NCBI GenBank assembly: GCA_002422315.1
Contig: DIUJ01000051.1
Span: forward strand, 31,806 to 95,805
Origin: Bacteroidetes bacterium UBA6161
GTDB taxonomy: Bacteria > Bacteroidota > Bacteroidia > NS11-12g > UBA955
Reading direction: 5' to 3'
Length of the DNA stretch: 64,000 nucleotides
Shown: positions 44,079 through 53,063 of the stretch, piece by piece
How positions within the stretch are numbered: the first letter of the stretch is position 1
Layout: every line of letters starts with the position of its first letter
Notes under the pieces: generated by a model
What the model saw: only the letters and a program-made list of their open reading frames with translations
What the model was told of the DNA's origin: nothing
Databases searched by the model: none
Translations under genes and position numbers: made by a program

Positions 44079-46412
44079 ATGACACAAACACACAAACACA
44101 CATTTCTGCGTTCGGCTCGAACAGCAGATGAAAAATCATTTATACCCATACTTTTTGATATAAAAGTAGAGGAGTCTTTGTATGCATTTGAGAAACTGTT
44201 ATCCGACAATCCTCATTTGACAATACACAACGAAATTATTAGCCAATTAGAAGAGCTTGTAAAAACCTTAGAGCCAAGTAAGAAGTTTAACAATCACGAA
44301 CTGGCAGTGGAAGTAGAAAAACTTTTGGGCAATTACAATGAGTTTAATTACGGCAATTGGTTTTACTACCCTTGGAGCGGAAGAGTTGTTCACATGCTCC
44401 CGGAAAAAGAATTTGTACTTTGTAGAACAGGTAGAAATGTATACAAAATCACTCCAGAAGAAAGGGATATACTGTCTCATAAAAAAATCGGTATAATTGG
44501 TCTTTCTGTGGGCCAAAGTGTTGCCCTTACAATTGCTATGGAAAGAATAGCTACTGAAATTAGGTTGGCTGATTTTGATATTTTAGAACTTTCTAATCTG
44601 AATAGAATAAGAACAGGAGTACATACTATAGGTATAAAAAAAGTACATGCTGTTGCCAGAGAAATCTCGGAAATAGATCCATATATAAAGGTAGTATGTT
44701 TCGAAGAAGGTTTAAATGAATCCAACTTAGATGATTTTTTTATTCAAGGAGGTAATTTAGACTTGTTAATTGAAGAGTCCGATGGTTTTGATATAAAAAT
44801 ACTAAGTAGAGTGAAAGCCAAGCAGTATCGTATTCCTGTATTGATGGAAGCAAGCGACAGGTGCATGGTGGATGTAGAAAGATTTGATAGAGAACCAGAA
44901 AGACCCATTTTGCATGGCTTGGTTAAACATTTGGACCTTGAGGTGCTAAAATCTTTGAAAACCAACGAAGATAAAATCCCCTATATGCTAGATATTTTAG
45001 GTATAGATACCTGTTCCGCAAGGTTAAAAGCTTCTATGATAGAAATTGAACAAACAATTAATACATGGCCACAATTAGCCTCTGCAGTAACAATGGGAGG
45101 GGGTATTACTGCCGATGTAGCAAGAAGATTGTTGTTAAATCAATTTACGGAAAGCGGTAGATACCATGTAGACATAGAGGAATTAATAGGCAATAAAAAG
45201 ATAGAGAATAAAGAAAGCAAGGAAATATACAGTCAAGAAACATATAAAGAGCAATCTATTCACGCAGTTAAAGATTGGATTAAAGAACATTTTAGGCCCG
45301 AATATATTTATCCTATTCCTGAAACTACATTGAAAAAGATTGTAGAAGCTGCTATTTTAGCTCCATCAGGAGGCAATGCTCAGCCTTGGTTTTGGTTTAG
45401 TGTTGATTCCTATTTGTTCTTATTAAACCCATACGAAGCACACCAAAGCATTTTAGGTTTTAAGAATAGAGCCCTGTATTATGCGCAAGGAGCAGCAATA
45501 GAAAATTTGGTTATTAAAGCATCGGAACTAGGTTTTGAAGCAAAAATAGAATACTTCCCAGAAAAATTAGGGAATCCTCAAATTATTGCCCAAATACATT
45601 TCAAACCCAAAACAAAATCCTATTTCGTGGAAGGTTTGGCAAAGTATATTCCTGTTCGATTAACCAATAGGGCAAATGGAGAAAGGCTACCCATAAGCCA
45701 AAACAGACTTCAACAAATCGTACTATGTGTAGAAGAAGACAATGCGAGTTTGGATTTTATTACCGACACTAAACATTTGGATCTCTTGAAATACACTCTA
45801 AGCCAAACAGAAAGAATTAGAATACTAGAAGAAATGGGGCATAGAGACTTTGTAAATGAAATAAGATGGAGTAGAGAAGAAGCTTTTGCCAAAAAAGATG
45901 GAATAGAACTTCCTTCTATAGAGTTAAAAGAAAGTGAAAAAGCAGGTCTTTTTGTGGCAAGAAGTCCAGAAGTAATTTCCTTATTGCGTTCTTGGAATTT
46001 GGGAAATGCATTTACAAAATTAACAAGCAAAAATATAGATAGTGCTTCGGCAATTGGAATACTAAGAATAACAGGCGCAGATCCTCAGGCAAATATTTTG
46101 GCAGGAAGAATTGTAGAGAGAATATGGCTTCAGGCAGCACACTTGGGGTTGAGTTTTCAGCCTGTTTCTGCATCTGTATTTATGTATCAAAGAGTGATAG
46201 AAGGCAATGGGGAAGGGGTGTCGGAGTTTTTTGTAAATGAATTACTAAATTTACATGAAGATTATCTAAAATCGCTTCATCAAGATAAAAACAAAGACCC
46301 TATCGCTTTTATTTTTAGACTTAGTAAAGCAGAGACAGAAACCATGCGTTCTATACGCAAACCAATAGAGGAAGTGATGGAGATATTTAACCACCAATTG
46401 ATTGAAAACTAA
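44079..46412 (+). CDS. Rv1355c-type ThiF/E1-like plus nitroreductase fusion
   Basis: The 777-residue protein has an E1-like (ThiF/MoeB) Rossmann domain (about 130-380): GIIGLSVGQS (138-147), then LADFDILELSNLNRI (D165-N175 region). A C-terminal FMN nitroreductase-like domain (about 400-770) begins APSGGNAQPWFWF (FMN-binding Arg/Ser/Asn loop). The fusion recalls the Rv1355c family. E1-like enzymes activate carboxylates with ATP, and nitroreductases oxidise or reduce small molecules; together they suggest modification of a small molecule, which is inference. Downstream genes overlap by 1-4 bases, giving one operon with a GNAT protein and two-component genes. Confidence 0.8.
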   Translation: MTQTHKHTFLRSARTADEKSFIPILFDIKVEESLYAFEKLLSDNPHLTIHNEIISQLEELVKTLEPSKKFNNHELAVEVEKLLGNYNEFNYGNWFYYPWSGRVVHMLPEKEFVLCRTGRNVYKITPEERDILSHKKIGIIGLSVGQSVALTIAMERIATEIRLADFDILELSNLNRIRTGVHTIGIKKVHAVAREISEIDPYIKVVCFEEGLNESNLDDFFIQGGNLDLLIEESDGFDIKILSRVKAKQYRIPVLMEASDRCMVDVERFDREPERPILHGLVKHLDLEVLKSLKTNEDKIPYMLDILGIDTCSARLKASMIEIEQTINTWPQLASAVTMGGGITADVARRLLLNQFTESGRYHVDIEELIGNKKIENKESKEIYSQETYKEQSIHAVKDWIKEHFRPEYIYPIPETTLKKIVEAAILAPSGGNAQPWFWFSVDSYLFLLNPYEAHQSILGFKNRALYYAQGAAIENLVIKASELGFEAKIEYFPEKLGNPQIIAQIHFKPKTKSYFVEGLAKYIPVRLTNRANGERLPISQNRLQQIVLCVEEDNASLDFITDTKHLDLLKYTLSQTERIRILEEMGHRDFVNEIRWSREEAFAKKDGIELPSIELKESEKAGLFVARSPEVISLLRSWNLGNAFTKLTSKNIDSASAIGILRITGADPQANILAGRIVERIWLQAAHLGLSFQPVSASVFMYQRVIEGNGEGVSEFFVNELLNLHEDYLKSLHQDKNKDPIAFIFRLSKAETETMRSIRKPIEEVMEIFNHQLIEN

Positions 46413-47110
46413 TGTACCAATTTAAAGCATTTAAAGCCACGGAAGAACCTGATTTATGCCAGCAATTTAAAGCAGGACATGTTCAAGTACTCATAGACTA
46501 CGGTATCGCAAATGTTACAACAAACAACGATGCTTGGATGCAAGACGATCTGGTATATGGGGTAGTGGCAATTGACACTTATACCAATCAGTTAGTAGGT
46601 GGGATAAGGGTTCATATTTCTAATGTGAGTAATCAATTACCAGTGGAAATGGCGGTTGGTAAAATGGATCCTACAATCTATAAAGTGGTACAACTTTTTA
46701 GAGAGAATGGAGGGGCAGGAGAACTGTGTGCACTTTGGAACTCCAAAAGTGTATCTGGGAAAGGAATAAGTTTACTTCTTACAAGAGCAGGTATTTCAAT
46801 CATTAACCAATTAAAATTTCAAACATTAATGGGGATTTGTGCAGATTATACTTTGAAAATGTTTCAACAAGTTGGATTTAGAGTAAATGAAAGTTTAGGA
46901 TTAAATGGCGGTTTCCCTTACCCAAATGAGACTTATATTGCTAAAGTTCTTGGTATAATGAATGCCGTTACTCTCGAAACAGCAATGCCAGAGGACAAAA
47001 AGCGGATGACATCTTTAAGGATTGACCCAGAACAAAATGCTGTAGAAAATACCCCCAAGGGGACCATAAGTATTAAATATTCGCTCATAATTAATAAGAA
47101 TAAAGGATGA
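46412..47110 (+). CDS. GNAT-like acyltransferase
   Basis: The 232-residue protein has a GNAT-fold core: an N-terminal DDLVYGVVAIDTYTNQLVGGIRVHIS strand pair, then RENGGAGELCALWNSKSVSGKGISLLLTRAGISII (the helix and acceptor loop of acyltransferases). The family is not one I can name exactly; it may be related to N-acyl amino acid or acyl-homoserine-lactone-like synthases. It begins at the stop codon of the E1-nitroreductase gene (TAATG) and overlaps the kinase by four bases. Its product is unknown; a signal made with the upstream enzyme is a hypothesis. Confidence 0.65.
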   Translation: MYQFKAFKATEEPDLCQQFKAGHVQVLIDYGIANVTTNNDAWMQDDLVYGVVAIDTYTNQLVGGIRVHISNVSNQLPVEMAVGKMDPTIYKVVQLFRENGGAGELCALWNSKSVSGKGISLLLTRAGISIINQLKFQTLMGICADYTLKMFQQVGFRVNESLGLNGGFPYPNETYIAKVLGIMNAVTLETAMPEDKKRMTSLRIDPEQNAVENTPKGTISIKYSLIINKNKG

Positions 47111-49260
47111 AAAAGTTTTTAAAAATAACGGGATTGTTCCTATTTGTCCTTTTTAGAATTAATGTGTATGCTTCCAGTATATACGAAAAAGAGGGGAATA
47201 ATTTTATTGAAGAGATTTTTTATTATACAGATAAGACAAATAGCCTAACTATTAATCAAGTAAAAGATTCGTCGCATCTATTTAAGAAATCCCAAAAAGA
47301 TGTTTTGAATTTTGGTATTAGCAAGAACGCACATTGGATTAAGGTTCAGGTAAAAAACAAATCTTCTAAAAAGAATCTTATCTTTTCTTTAAACCAGCCG
47401 ATAATTGATGAAGTTTGGTTTTATAAATTAGAAAAGGATAGCAGTTTTTCTGAAATATCGTATGGAGAATATTTGCCTTTTTCAAATAGGTATTATCAAA
47501 GTACAGATTATTTGTTTGATATAACTTTGGAACCGGGTGCTAAACAGGTTTATTATTTAAAAGTTAAAAGCAAAGAAAATTGTCAAATACCAATTTATGT
47601 TAGTACAATTAGAAATGTTTATAATTTCAGTTTGTATAAGTCTTTGGCCTCTGGAATTTATATTGGGATAATGGTTGTAATGATCTTTTACAACCTATTT
47701 ATATTTTTCATTTTTAGAGACATAAGTTATGTCAAATATTCCGGATATATTATTTTGGTATTGCTAACCCAGGTTAGTTTGCAAGGATATACTTTTCAAT
47801 TTTTGTGGCCCAATTTCCCCCAGTTAGCTATATACAGTCCTTTCTTATTGCCTTCTTTGGTTGGGATAGCAGGTTTGGAGTTTTTCAAAGATTTCTTAAA
47901 GCTTAAGGAAACATATAAGCAGGCGCATTTTTTCTCCTTTTTCTTTTTAGTTCCTTATACGGTTTCTATTGTTTTAGGGTTTACAGGAGGGTATAATCTT
48001 AGCTTTATGATCATGGAGGTGAATGCAGCTATGGTTTCAATATTTATGTTGGTTATAGCATATATTGTTTACAAAAGGGGGTTTAAACCTGCCAGGTTTT
48101 TTCTAATTGGGTGGTCTGTTTTTCTTATAGGAATTTGCATTTATGTAATGAAAGATTTTGAAATCCTGCCTTACAATAACTTTACTAGATATACCATGCA
48201 TATTGGTTCGGGTATTGAAGTGGTATTGTTGTCTTTTGCATTGGCAGATAAAATAAACATATTGAAAAAAGAAAAAGAAGAGTCACAAGCCAAGGCATTA
48301 CATATTTCTTTGGAAAACGAACGCTTGGTCACAGAGCAAAACATAGAATTGGAACAAAAAGTAAAGGAAAGAACCCAAAAGCTAGAAATAGCAAATACTC
48401 AATTGACAGACACACTTCAAAACCTACAAAGTGCACAAATGCAGCTTATTGAGTCGGAAAAAATGTCTTCTCTTGGACAGCTTACCGCCGGAATTGCCCA
48501 TGAAATAAACAATCCTATAAACTTTGTAAGTGCTAATATTTCTCCTCTTAAACTGGATATTCAAGACCTAATAGCAGTAATTAATACTTACGACGAACTA
48601 TTGACAAGCAGCGATGTAGAAAAAATACTAGCTAAAGTTGTTAAACTCAAGGAAGATATAAATTATGAGTTGGTATTGTCTGAAATTCAGCATTTGCTTC
48701 ATGGTATAGAAGATGGTGCAAAAAGAACTTCTGAAATTGTAAGAGGTTTGAAAAGTTTTTCTCATTTGGATGAAGCTGAGCAAAAACCTGCAGATATAAA
48801 TGAAGGTATTCGCTCTACTCTTGTGTTATTAAAAAATAGCTTGGTAGCTGAAATTGATCTTAGCACTCATTTGGCAAATCTGCCCTTGGTAGAGTGTTTT
48901 CCAGGTAAAATGAACCAAGTATTTATGAATATTTTAAGTAATGCAATACAGGCTGTGAAATCCAAATCTGTGCTCAAAGATGAGTTTATTAGGGTTACAA
49001 CCAGAGAAATAAATGACTATGCCGTAATTGAAATTGAAGATTCTGGCCCAGGAATACCCAAGGCTGCACAAATTAGGATATTTGAACCCTTTTACACTAC
49101 CAAACCCGTTGGGGAAGGTACCGGTTTGGGCTTGAGTATTGTTTTTAATATTATAAAAAAACACAATGGTTCTATTGAACTTGATTCAGAAGAAGGTCGT
49201 GGAACTAAGTTTACCATTCGTATCCCAATTAAAGGAAACCCAGAAAATATAACGTCATGA
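47107..49260 (+). CDS. 7TMR-DISM sensor histidine kinase
   Basis: The 717-residue sensor kinase has a signal/first helix, a periplasmic 7TMR-DISMED2-type domain (about 30-175), seven membrane segments (about 180-385) and a coiled coil (about 390-450). The HisKA region has H465 in GIAHEINNPINF, and the HATPase region has an N-box (MNQVFMNILSNAIQ), DSGPGIP and GTGLGLSIV. The kinase is complete. 7TMR-DISM domains bind small molecules or carbohydrates outside the cell. It overlaps the GNAT-like gene by four bases and the next regulator by four bases. Confidence 0.9.
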   Translation: MKKFLKITGLFLFVLFRINVYASSIYEKEGNNFIEEIFYYTDKTNSLTINQVKDSSHLFKKSQKDVLNFGISKNAHWIKVQVKNKSSKKNLIFSLNQPIIDEVWFYKLEKDSSFSEISYGEYLPFSNRYYQSTDYLFDITLEPGAKQVYYLKVKSKENCQIPIYVSTIRNVYNFSLYKSLASGIYIGIMVVMIFYNLFIFFIFRDISYVKYSGYIILVLLTQVSLQGYTFQFLWPNFPQLAIYSPFLLPSLVGIAGLEFFKDFLKLKETYKQAHFFSFFFLVPYTVSIVLGFTGGYNLSFMIMEVNAAMVSIFMLVIAYIVYKRGFKPARFFLIGWSVFLIGICIYVMKDFEILPYNNFTRYTMHIGSGIEVVLLSFALADKINILKKEKEESQAKALHISLENERLVTEQNIELEQKVKERTQKLEIANTQLTDTLQNLQSAQMQLIESEKMSSLGQLTAGIAHEINNPINFVSANISPLKLDIQDLIAVINTYDELLTSSDVEKILAKVVKLKEDINYELVLSEIQHLLHGIEDGAKRTSEIVRGLKSFSHLDEAEQKPADINEGIRSTLVLLKNSLVAEIDLSTHLANLPLVECFPGKMNQVFMNILSNAIQAVKSKSVLKDEFIRVTTREINDYAVIEIEDSGPGIPKAAQIRIFEPFYTTKPVGEGTGLGLSIVFNIIKKHNGSIELDSEEGRGTKFTIRIPIKGNPENITS

Positions 49261-50351
49261 GCAATAAAATAACCATACTATACGTAGACGATGAAGTGCA
49301 TAACCTTAATTCGTTTAAAGCTTCTTACAGAAGAGAATGGCAGATTTTTACTGCTGAAAATGCGGCAAAGGCTTTAGAAGTAATTAAAAACAATGAAATT
49401 TCTGTGGTTTTAAGCGATCATCTTATGCCCGGTAAAACTGGGGTTGAGCTATTAGAAGAAATAGCAGCGCTGTATCCAGATATCTCTCGTATCTTAATCA
49501 CAGCCCACGCAGAAACTCACTTGATTCAGAATGCAGTAAACAGAGGCAGGATTCATTATTTTTTAGAAAAACCATGGAACAATGAAACGCTCAAGCAAGC
49601 AATTATAAGTTGTTATAAAATTTATTTAACCCAAAAGGAGTTGAAAGAAAAAAATATTCTTTTAGCCCGAGCCAATGAGGAATTGAGCCGTTTTGTATAT
49701 AGCGCATCTCATGAAATGAGAGCGCCTCTTATGTCTATACTTGGTCTTGTAAAACTCTCTGAATCCGAAAATGATTTGAAAGAATTGCACCATTATTTTG
49801 AATTAATTAATGAAAGTGCACTGCAATTAGATGGGTATATTCTAAGCATTATTGAATACTATAAAAACAAGAACATAGAGACAGTTTTTAAAGAAATTGA
49901 CTTAAATCAAGTTTTTGCTGAAATTAAAAAAGAGTATCTGAAAAATATAGATATTTCCATACATTTGAATATTATACAAAATGCACCTTTGTACTCAGAT
50001 CCCCATAGATTAAAAATAGCCCTGGGAAATCTTATTACAAGTGCAATTGCTTATCATAAAGATCCTTTAGATTTAAAAGAATTAACAATGGAGTTCGTAA
50101 TATCAGAAAACAAGTTGGAGTTTAGTGTTGGTCTAATTTCCAACGGTGTACTTTTTGACTTCGTAAATCAAGTCTTTAAGAAGTTCTTTTCTGAAATAGA
50201 TGCCAAACAAAGTGCCGAGTCTTTTTTAATGAATTTGTTCTTGTTTAAAGAAGCACTGCAAATGCTAAAAGGAAATATTGTGGAAGTTGCAACAGATTCG
50301 ATAAAAGATTCTTTTTATAAAATTACCATACCCAATCAATATTTGAGTTAA
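49257..50351 (+). CDS. receiver-kinase hybrid with degenerate catalytic domain
   Basis: The 364-residue protein has a receiver domain (residues 5-120, D54 in VVLSDHLMPG, K105 in LEKPWN) and a HisKA-like helix pair with H152 in YSASHEMRAPLMS. A C-terminal region resembles an HATPase by length but lacks the DxGxG and GTGLGL motifs (it reads SVGLISNGVLFDF). It therefore cannot bind ATP normally and may be phosphorylated by the 47107 kinase or act as a phosphotransfer or dimerisation partner. It overlaps the kinase and the next regulator gene. Confidence 0.8.
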   Translation: MSNKITILYVDDEVHNLNSFKASYRREWQIFTAENAAKALEVIKNNEISVVLSDHLMPGKTGVELLEEIAALYPDISRILITAHAETHLIQNAVNRGRIHYFLEKPWNNETLKQAIISCYKIYLTQKELKEKNILLARANEELSRFVYSASHEMRAPLMSILGLVKLSESENDLKELHHYFELINESALQLDGYILSIIEYYKNKNIETVFKEIDLNQVFAEIKKEYLKNIDISIHLNIIQNAPLYSDPHRLKIALGNLITSAIAYHKDPLDLKELTMEFVISENKLEFSVGLISNGVLFDFVNQVFKKFFSEIDAKQSAESFLMNLFLFKEALQMLKGNIVEVATDSIKDSFYKITIPNQYLS

Positions 50352-50743
50352 TGCAGAATAAGCCCTCTTTTTTTCTAATAGACGATAGCAGAATAGATCT
50401 TTTTATCACAAAAAAGTTTCTACAGCGTCACCGAGTGTCGGATGCTATTCGTTTGTTTGAAAATCCTACAGAGGCTCTTGCAGCAATAGAATCTAAGGAA
50501 AATTTGCCAGACATTATTTTATTGGATATAAAAATGCCTGAATTAGATGGTTTTGAATTTGTAGACAAAATTGAAAAGGTGTTTGCCGATTCTACCCATG
50601 AGTTTAAAGTAATTATGCTTTCTTCTACTTTGGATTTTAGAGACGAGGAAAGGGCATTGTCGCATCCTATAGTTTTTAAATTATTAGAAAAACCTTTAAA
50701 CATGGAAGATTTGCAAATTATCTTGCAACAATTAGGATGGTAA
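50351..50743 (+). CDS. single-domain response regulator
   Basis: The 130-residue CheY-like protein has D11-D12 (IDDSR), phosphoacceptor D59 in IILLDIKMP, SST after the fourth strand, and K113-like Lys in LLEKPL. There is no output domain, so it probably passes phosphate or binds a partner. It overlaps the hybrid gene by one base and ends the operon; murC follows 88 bp later behind its own putative promoter. Confidence 0.88.
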   Translation: MQNKPSFFLIDDSRIDLFITKKFLQRHRVSDAIRLFENPTEALAAIESKENLPDIILLDIKMPELDGFEFVDKIEKVFADSTHEFKVIMLSSTLDFRDEERALSHPIVFKLLEKPLNMEDLQIILQQLGW

Positions 50744-50776
50744 ATCCTCTCTTTCTTGTTGATTGGGGATAAATAT

Positions 50777-50810
50777 TTTGCCCTAGTTTGCTAGGTTCAA
50801 ACTACATTTG
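50777..50810 (+). promoter_or_regulatory. putative promoter of murC cluster
   Basis: TTTG at 50777-50780 and TACATTTG at 50803-50810 match -33 and -7 elements. The 22-bp spacing is slightly long, so support is moderate. It lies 21 bases before the chosen murC ATG. Confidence 0.35.
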
Positions 50811-50831
50811 TTTATTCATATTTTTTTACGA

Positions 50832-52295
50832 ATGTTCTCATTAACACAAATTAAAGCAGTATATTTTCTAGGAATTGGAGGGATAGGTATGAGTGCCTTA
50901 GCTCGGTATTTTATAAAAAAAAATATAGCAGTGTTTGGATACGATAAAGTTAGAACTGCACTTTGTGAAAAGCTAGAAACAGAAGGGGCAAGTATCCATT
51001 ACATAGAAGATATTTCCCAAATACCTCATGTTTTTCATACTCCTAGCTCAGAATATTTGGTAGTTTACACTCCTGCAATACCAGCCAATTCTGTAGAGTT
51101 GGGCTTTTTCTTAAATCAAGGAATTGATTTACAAAAAAGAGCACAGGTTTTGGGTATGATTTCACATAACTCTTTTACAATTGCAATTGCTGGAACCCAT
51201 GGCAAAACTACAACCTCTTCTATGTTTGCTACTGCATTGTATCATGCAGGAATAAATTTCACAGCTTTCCTAGGGGGGCTTAGTGTAGATTTAGGTTCTA
51301 ATTATTTCGATTTTAATCAAGGATCCTCCTTGGTAGATAAAATAAATTTTGAAGAATGTGATTTTTCGCCCCAATTGTTTTTGAATACAGATGGAAGCCC
51401 AAAAGATGTAGTTTTAGTAGAGGCAGATGAGTACGATAGATCTTTTTTAAGTTTAAGCCCTTCTTTGGCTTTACTTACCTCTACCGATGCAGACCACTTG
51501 GATATATACCAAGAAGCACAAGGAGTAACCAAAGGTTTTCAAGATTTTGTAAATAAAATTTTGAGTGGCGGTGCTTTACTGTTTTTCGAAACTACAAATA
51601 TTTCCAAACCTCTTTCTATTCAATCTTTTTCATACGGTTCTAGTTTAAACAATGATTTTTCTTGCCATAACATGAAATATGAGAAGGGGGATTTCTCTTT
51701 TGATTTTGTAAAAAATGAACAGCGTTTTAAGTATAAACTAGGGATAGATGGAATGCACAATGCTTGGAATGCTACTGCTGTTCTAGCTGCTTTCGATATA
51801 CTTGGACTAGGTGCCGAAAAGGCAAGTTTGGGACTGGAGAAATTTAAAGGTGTAAACAGAAGGTTTCAGCTGGTATTTGAATCTCCGAATTTTACTCTAA
51901 TAGACGATTATGCCCACCACCCTACAGAGCTGGATGCAATCATATTGTCTGTAAAAGAGAAGTATCCCAATAGGAAAATAACTGGTGTTTTTCAGCCTCA
52001 TCTGTTTTCTCGTACCCGTGATTTTTTAAATGAGTTTGCGAAGAGCTTGTCTGTTTTAGATGCTTGTTTTCTCTTAGAAATTTACCCGGCAAGAGAACTC
52101 CCTATTCCTGGGGTTACTTCAGCACTTCTTGCTACTAAAATACCAGGATGCAAAGGGGTTTTTTCTCCTACAGATTTCCTGAACAAAATGTCAGAAAATG
52201 TTCCTCCTATACTCTTGGTACTAGGTGCTGGAGATATTGATTTATTAGTTCCTTCTCTAAAAGAAATTTATGAAACTGCCAATTCAAATAAATAA
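50832..52295 (+). CDS. murC: UDP-N-acetylmuramate--L-alanine ligase
   Basis: The 487-residue Mur ligase adds L-alanine to UDP-MurNAc with ATP, the first peptide step of peptidoglycan. The N-terminal Rossmann domain has FLGIGGIGMSALARY (12-26), the ATP-binding loop is GTHGKTTT (121-128), and the C-terminal domain has DDYAHHPTELDA. The ATG at 50832 gives the normal N-terminus; the upstream TTG frame adds eight hydrophobic residues. It overlaps ftsQ by 26 bases. murG, often adjacent in this phylum, is not next door. Confidence 0.95.
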   Translation: MFSLTQIKAVYFLGIGGIGMSALARYFIKKNIAVFGYDKVRTALCEKLETEGASIHYIEDISQIPHVFHTPSSEYLVVYTPAIPANSVELGFFLNQGIDLQKRAQVLGMISHNSFTIAIAGTHGKTTTSSMFATALYHAGINFTAFLGGLSVDLGSNYFDFNQGSSLVDKINFEECDFSPQLFLNTDGSPKDVVLVEADEYDRSFLSLSPSLALLTSTDADHLDIYQEAQGVTKGFQDFVNKILSGGALLFFETTNISKPLSIQSFSYGSSLNNDFSCHNMKYEKGDFSFDFVKNEQRFKYKLGIDGMHNAWNATAVLAAFDILGLGAEKASLGLEKFKGVNRRFQLVFESPNFTLIDDYAHHPTELDAIILSVKEKYPNRKITGVFQPHLFSRTRDFLNEFAKSLSVLDACFLLEIYPARELPIPGVTSALLATKIPGCKGVFSPTDFLNKMSENVPPILLVLGAGDIDLLVPSLKEIYETANSNK

Positions 52296-53046
52296 GAAAA
52301 TTCTTCTATCGGGGTTCCTAATAATTTTTGCTTTACTTTATTTTTGGACTAATACAAAGCACAACAAAGTAGTTTGTAACGAGGTTAAAATTGTACTCAA
52401 ACCAGAAGGGAGCAGCTTGTTTTTAGATAAAGCAACTGTGTCTAAAATTGCCTCTGGCTCAGAATCCGTGCACGACCTAATTGGAAAAGATATGCAAAGT
52501 ATAAACCTGTTTGCATTACAAAAAAACCTCTCTCAAAGCCCATTTGTAGAAAAAGCATCTGTGTTTTTGGATTATAAGGGTACCTTAAGCATCCATGTGG
52601 TTCAGAAAATCCCCTTGTTTAGGGTGATTAATCAACAGGGTAGTAGTTATTATGTAGAGAAAAATGGATTCAAGATACCCCACATACCACAGCATGCTGT
52701 TAGAGTGCCCGTAATATCAGGTTATATAGAAGAAAAACTTGCCGATTCTACGTACGCAAAGTCGGACATATTGCAGGGCGCGGTAGTATTTTTCAATTAT
52801 TTAGATGGGAATGAATTTTGGAAAGCTCAAATAGAACAAGTATATGTAGATAAATTTAAAGATTTCTTGTTGATTCCTAAGGTAGGAAACCATACAATTG
52901 TATTGGGTAAAACAGACAACCTGGTAGGCAAGCTAGACAAGCTTTATACCTTTTATAAGCAAGGACTACAGAATGTGGGATGGGATAAATACAGTTCCAT
53001 TTTTCTGAACTTTGAAGGACAGGTTGTGGCAAAAAAAAGAAACTAA
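52270..53046 (+). CDS. ftsQ: cell division protein FtsQ
   Basis: The 258-residue bitopic protein has one membrane helix (about 11-26, LLSGFLIIFALLYFWT) and a periplasmic domain, as in Bacteroidota FtsQ. The identity rests on position between murC and ftsA and on domain layout; sequence similarity across the phylum is low. FtsQ links the FtsZ ring to periplasmic peptidoglycan synthesis. It overlaps murC by 26 bases, implying coupling. Confidence 0.85.
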   Translation: MKLPIQINKKILLSGFLIIFALLYFWTNTKHNKVVCNEVKIVLKPEGSSLFLDKATVSKIASGSESVHDLIGKDMQSINLFALQKNLSQSPFVEKASVFLDYKGTLSIHVVQKIPLFRVINQQGSSYYVEKNGFKIPHIPQHAVRVPVISGYIEEKLADSTYAKSDILQGAVVFFNYLDGNEFWKAQIEQVYVDKFKDFLLIPKVGNHTIVLGKTDNLVGKLDKLYTFYKQGLQNVGWDKYSSIFLNFEGQVVAKKRN

Positions 53047-53063
53047 ATTAGAAAAATTTTTAT

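Noticed and set aside
44268..44965. Antisense reading frames inside the E1-nitroreductase gene
   Set aside because: They are shadows of a gene with clear conserved motifs on the other strand.
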